From Anadara kagoshimensis (taxonomy: Eukaryota; Mollusca; Bivalvia; Arcoida; Arcidae): 64,000 nucleotides of DNA. The notes under the pieces were generated by a model. That model did not search any database. It had not been told where the DNA came from and saw only the letters and a list, made by a program, of their open reading frames with translations. The stretch spans positions 46,890,576 through 46,954,575 of the forward strand of contig CM037870.1 in assembly GCA_021292105.1 (NCBI GenBank), in the 5' to 3' direction. The position numbers were made by a program, and so were the translations under genes. Shown piece after piece: positions 26,801 through 33,900 of this stretch; positions within the stretch are counted from its first letter, which is position 1; each line of letters opens with the position of its first letter.

Positions 26801-29800
26801 GACCAAAGGATTATTGCTGGATGGAGCCCATGGATGGACCCCAACACTATTTATTAGACTTGTACAAGATTTTGGTCTAGAAAAAGATGTAAGTCATGTT
26901 AGAGTGAAACCCAATTTGTAAAACTTTTGATTTTATATTTTCTTTGGGTGTGACAAAGACGGGAATTAGAGACATGGCAGATTTGTCTCCAATGTTGTTC
27001 ACATAGGAAGTGACTGTTCTTTTGACGGAACACTGACTATCCATACATTCTACATATACACTTTACAGCCCTAAGGTACCATTACTCTTTCTGATATACC
27101 ATTTATAAATAAATGAACATGTGTTTACTATGTTTCTATTCCTGATAACCAGAGTCACTATTGGCTACTATTATTTGAGAAATTCTTTCATCAGGTAATC
27201 TATTTTGGCAAATGTGTGAAAAAATGCTTTACAAAGGACTACATTTTCACAAATTGTGGAAATTTGGCTACTAATAATTTTAAGTTTGAGGAAATCTAGA
27301 TTTGTATATATAAAAACATACATGTACATGTAATTTCTTTTTTTCAGGTAGCCCAACATTTAGCTAGTACCTATGGAGATAAAGCATTTAAAGTGGCTAA
27401 ACTTGCTTCACTGACAGGAAAAAGATGGCCTGTTGTAGGGAAGAGATTACATGAAGAATTCCCATATATTGAATCTGAGGTATGTGTGTGTTTATTTATC
27501 TCTGAAAATAATAAACACTATGAAAACAACCCATATAATCAATTTTTTATGAAAACAACATATTTTTATGTAAAATGATAATACATAATGTGTCAATGTT
27601 TGAAGGGTGTTTACTAGCATCTGTTAAAGGAAAAATAAACTGTATGTTATTCTGCAAGCTTGATAGTAAAAGAAACTTAGAAAAATTCAAAGCTAAATCA
27701 ATTAGTTATATAGAGGGTCTTATGTAATACATTGCTGTATTTATGAAACAAGTTGAATAAAACTAAATGCATTTAGCCTTGCATAAACAGAAATGTAAAA
27801 AATATTTGATTTTTTATATCTGAAAAAGGTATTATGGTCTTTATTACATGACTTTTTGTACAAATTTTGGGGTTGATTATACAATAAGCTATTTTACTTT
27901 ATACTGGGTGAAGCAGATTTGAATGGCCTTATAAGATAGAGAACAACTATATTATATTATTGATTTATTTGAAAGGTGAGATATGCTGTAAGAGAGTATG
28001 CTTGTACTGCAGTAGATATTATTGCAAGAAGAACTCGGCTAAGTTTTTGTAATGTCCATGCTGCTCAGGAAGCCTTGCCAAGAATTGTAGAAATAATGGC
28101 TGAAGAATTAAAATGGAGCAAAGCAAAACAACAGGTATGTCATTGTCTGTGAAATAAAGTAGTGTTGCTCATTAAATACCTCTGTACCTACATGTATATA
28201 CAGTATAACCTGTATACAACGGCCATACTCAGGGCCACAGAAATATAAACCGTATACAAAGGTGATCTTTATGTTCAGGTATATACAGTCCAACCTGCCT
28301 TAAACACCACCTCTATATAAGTGTCACCTGCTTATCCAGGTCAGTAGAATTGTATCCCCAATATCCTTTATTCATATTATTTGAACCTGTATAGAAAGGC
28401 CACTTTTACTGGTTACCTTGTGTGACTTTTATAGACAGGTTTGACTGTTTTGGTTGAAATATAAAGCCAAGGGACTTAACACACTGGTTTTATTGGATAG
28501 GTGACCTTTTTATAGAGGTATAGTTTTGTTGAAACATGAAGTAAAAGGACCTTAAAACTGGTCTAAATGAACAAGCGGTTTTTATTTAGTTATGGTTAAG
28601 CAGGTTTTAAAGAATGTTTTTACTAACATACATGATTCACTGTCATTGCTAGTAACTTCACTTATTTTGTAAATACATGTAATCATTGTAATTTAATGTT
28701 TTTGTAAAAAAGCTCACTAGAATGTGAGTTTTAGCCAAATTCAGATAAAATTGTCTTATCTTAATCTCCAGTACTAACAATATCGATTAGTCTAATTGAG
28801 CCTGGACCCGTTTTAAAGACCAATGAGGTTTGCCTTGAGAAAATATGTTTTGATGTGTTGAACTGGTGTTTATTTTGAAAATCTGTACCATAAAAAATAT
28901 TTAGCTGATACAATAATGGGATGTTCACAGTAGTGGAATGTATGACATTTATATTTATTATATAGCAATATATGCTTCGCATAGAAATTATACGATAAAC
29001 TCCAAGGTTAGTGTGCAATAAATATCGATATTTGCACGCTAACTTTGTTCCAGTCCGAGGTTTCCCAAATCAATTTGTTCATACTGCACACTTTGTCACA
29101 TGACGCTGTCGTTTATGACGCCATACGATTGTTTTCGACGTCATCACTGTGTTGTTGTCATATTGCACTAGTTCTTGTATCCATTTACAAGAACTAGTGT
29201 AATATTTATGTTCTGTAGTACAAAATGGTATTTTTAGATGAAACACTTGATGGGAGTAAACAAATTTTTTTTTTATATATAATAAAAGGGTTATTTAACT
29301 GCAAGCTGGTGCAAATGTTGAGTCAACTCCGGACAATATTTCACAATATCAGTTCAATAACCCTATAATATTTATGCTAATGATGTTAGTGTGAAATATT
29401 TATTGTACATGTAGTCATGAAATCTTATTCCTGAAATTTTTTTATCATTTTCCATAATAATATGCTCCATTGAAAAAACATAACTCTGGTTTATTTCCAG
29501 CAAATATTTTAATTTCAATGGGTGAGGGAAATTTAAAAGATACCCAACATTCTGCAGCAATAAAAATTGCCCTGCTTTGTGTGGCAGCAAATATTCAGTT
29601 TTCCTTTTGTCCACATATCATAACACCACTTATATTAAATACTGGTATATTTTGATTTTTATAGGAGGAGATTAAGAAAGCCACAGAGTTTTTACAGTGT
29701 GAGATGGGACTCAACCTCGGAACTGGATCTACAAATGTTCCTATCAACTTTACTAAAGATGAAATTAATGCTCACGCTAAACGATTTAAGACACTAGACA

Positions 29801-30885
29801 CTGATAATAAGGGATACATCACTGTCAATGATCTTAGAAAATATTTTAAGGTGAGCTGTACATATGATAATCTATTACAATGATTTTCCAGTGATTTAGT
29901 GTCTAGGATTTTTGGTTTTCCTCGTTCAACAACAGAAATGAATTTAATATGAAATTTGATATTTATATTGGATACTATCATGGAACTGCAAGTTTTATAA
30001 AAGGGACAGTGTTCACAATTCCAAACCACAACAAAAGTTATACCAGCAAAATTTGCTGCTTCAGTATGAAATATTCAGATTATTTACAAAAGATGATTGA
30101 GTTTGTGTCAGAATGATTTGTTTTTCCAATATTGAACAAATCACAATACTAAGTCAACTATGAATCTTGATAAAATCTTGACCAAAAGGGTATTTTAGAC
30201 AGTTTCTTTACAGTCTACATGTGCACATATGTTCATTGGAATATGCAAAATAAAAATCTTTTCAATTTTGATTTTTTTCCTTGTTTTAGAAAATTGGAGA
30301 AAGAGTTACAGAAGACCAGCTACATGACATTTTGAATGAAGTAGATCTGAATAAAAACGCCCAGGTAGATCTTGGAGAATTCTTACAGGTGAGGAGCATA
30401 AGTTATTTCAGATCTTATTATCTGTGTGCACAAAGTTGCATGTATGCATGAGGCAAATAAAATTGAAGTGTTTAAAAAGTAGAAAATTACACATGAATTC
30501 ATTAGTGATTAAAACACTAGAACATTACACATGGATTTATAAGTGAGGACATAACACCTGATTTCACGAGTTTTTAAAACACTTATCTGCTTATTCATTG
30601 TCTCAGAATGAGAAAAACGTATGTAAAACACCTAGGTCTATGCATTTACAAAATCTATAAAATGCCTCTTTTTAAACATGTCATGTTAAAGAACCCTTCA
30701 TGTATATTGCATAAATCTAAATGTCTGCTAGGACACCATATACATGTATGTGATTGGGACCTGGGGTGTTAAATCCTCTTCAATGAAAAACAAATTATGA
30801 AAATTAAAACACTTGAAACTTCTGGCAAATGGCAATTATTTACATACACATTACAATGAAATATAGGATTCAATTTGGTACTCCT

Positions 30886-30922
<37 letters not shown>

Positions 30923-33900
30923 ACCCCCATAATTCAAAATGACAACCTACAGCGTGATATTCTGATTTCATTATAGAGCACCATATGTCTCTCACTCTCT
31001 TAGTTTGGTCAAAGTAAAGGCCATAGATTCAAACTAACTTAATTAGAATTAATTATAACAGATTATAGTGTGGCTTTGGCATACTTGCCTACTCTTATGA
31101 TTTTGGCATAAGTTGTACCATTTTGAAGCTAAAATTATGAATGTGCAGTTGCCAGTTTTTAAAAAAATCCTGCAATTTTTCAGAAATTATGAGTTGAAAC
31201 CATTTTATAGTCTGTTTATTGTAAAATATCAACTTCCTCCAATGGGATCAAAAATTCAAACCCAAGTATTCTACATCATATCTGTGTTTCATCGTTCGAA
31301 TCCTTACCATTGGTTTTGTAAAAAACAAAAAATTCTATCAGAATTTACCCAAACTTACTATTAATCTTGAAAAAAGGATAGGCAAGTATGATTTGGAAAA
31401 TGTTATTTAACAAGTGCTTGTATAAACAGTTAACAATAACTTACTATAGGATTATATACAATTTGCTCTATTTCTCACCACTTTCAATTGTTATGTTTCC
31501 CGGGACTCAATTTGTGCTCTTGCTGGAATTAAGAGAGACTCTAGTAGCAAATGATTGATATACTGTACAAGTATTAAGCATTTTCTGTGACTTTTCTGCC
31601 ACATTATTTAAAATGTATAAATATTAAGACTCCTGCTTCATGTTTTGTACATCCTTAAGTACTACAACTGTATGTTAGCCATCAAATTGTTGACTGCTTT
31701 TATTTGTCATTGTGACATTTGTATTAGGTATACATATAGTGTTATATCTTATGTTATATGCATATGACTTACCCCCATGACCTTAATTTGGGAGTTGGTG
31801 GTCAAGTGGTCTGAAGGGCAGGTTATTTATCATAGCCTCTCTCACCTAGGTTTGAATCCCATTCTGGCAGGTCCTAGTGTTGGAAAATTTGCCATTTCAT
31901 TTGGTTTCACGTGAACACTTCACTTTCCCCAAGATCCATGAACTCACCACCTCAATATAAATTAAAGAATCATGACTGGGATAACAAAACCATCCCATCC
32001 AATGCTTAATTGAGTGGCAGGGAACATTAAATGTCATGGCTGAATTTGCTTTTGATGTGGACCTTTTATCAAGTTTAAAAAAAAAAAAAGTTGAAGTTGA
32101 CTTAGAACAGTCAATATTTATCAGTTTTGTAATTTTAGGTTGCCCATAAAATGGAAAAATTCAAGTAAATAAAAAAAAATATCAATACATATACTTTATT
32201 CTATATATCACCATATGTATGACAATGCAACATGTATGTCTCTCTTTCATTTCTTGTTTGTTTAAGCAAAGAGTATTGTGTTCTCCGAGATTTTAGCAAT
32301 TTTTTGTAGGCAAAATAACTGAAAAACCAAATAAATGAAATTTGTAAATGCTTACAATTTGCAAAAAAAAAAGTTAAAAGAAAAAAAATATTTTATTTCA
32401 GTCGTACAACATTACAACATGATAAATATGAAAATTAGAATTTTTAAATGCTCACAATTTCCAAATAATCTTTAATTTGGTTTCAAATGTTCATTTTATT
32501 TGTTTCTATCATATACTTACTTTAATGTTTGTTTTGTCTTGACATAAATTTTAACAGCTTATGAGTGTGCTAAAGTATCACCATCAGCAGACATTCTCGA
32601 CAAAATCCGGAACATTTAGACAAGTTTCCTCATTATTACATTCCTCAAAAGACTACTGAAAATTATGTTAGATTGGTAATACTCTAACAATATCAGACTG
32701 GTATTTTAACTTTAGATTTGTTTAATATGTTTTTCTCTTGTTTTACTGTTTGTCTTTGTGTGAATTAACCCTTTGACCCCTGAAGTTTCATATTAGAATA
32801 TTTTAGTTCTTGTTTGTTGGACAAGTTTACATTTTAGGGGTCAAAGTGCTGTTTGTTTGCTAGTTAAATTTCTGTTTTCTTGTTTGATGTTTTTTAACCA
32901 TACAGTATATATGTATATATTTAACTTAACATGGATTTTATGATCCAACATTCCTGATTTTAATAACAAGTACATAAATATTAATGTCCATTGTCCAGAC
33001 TCTGCAAACCTTGAATATATTCTTTAGAGCTTTCAGACCTATGTGATTCCAGTGTGTGATAATGCTAACAACTGAGTGATACTTATCAATAAATATTGTT
33101 AATATATGTACAGTCAAACCTGTCTATAAAAGCCATCCAAGGAAAGATATAAGCAAGTGGCCCTTATAACATGAATAAAGACCAGTTTGAATTTTATTGG
33201 CTTTCAAAACCAGGTGATGTTTATATAGAGATGGTATTTAAGGCAGGTTTGACTGTTTTACTGGAAAATGATAAAATAATGGATTCTTAACACCCCCATA
33301 TTTGCATGTTAGTTTTGCTCAAGATAATATTTGTAATTTATACAATGATACCAGAATTTATTGCCAATGTAGATAAAGTAAACTTAGAATTTCATCTAAT
33401 TAGTATAACAAACTAATATACTACAGAATCCAATCTTATTGTTATAACAAATATCATCTTTCCATTGGTGGGTCCTGTTTTCTACCATTTGGTGATGGTG
33501 CCAAATTTATACCATGAATTAAAGGGAAGTATCTCTAAAGAATTTTCTAGAAATAGAAATAAACAATTTTGCTGCAATCGGATACAATGTTTACTAGTTG
33601 GTTTATCTCATGATGATTATTGTATAATAAAGCTTTTGCCATGTGACTAAGGTCGGTAACAGAGCTTGCAACAGCAACCAGTGTTCAAAGATATTGCTCA
33701 AGTTTTTCATTCATTCATTCAAAGTTTTTTGTTAAAATAGTTTGGTTGACTAAATGTATAGGTGAGCTGCACTGTTTTTCTGACTTGTACAGTTATTTTT
33801 TTTACATTTTTATTTCAAAATACCAAAAACAAAAAAAAAAATGGGTGAAAGGTTTTGATTTGTTTTGCTTTTTTAGTTGATCCATTACTTTAATGAAAAG

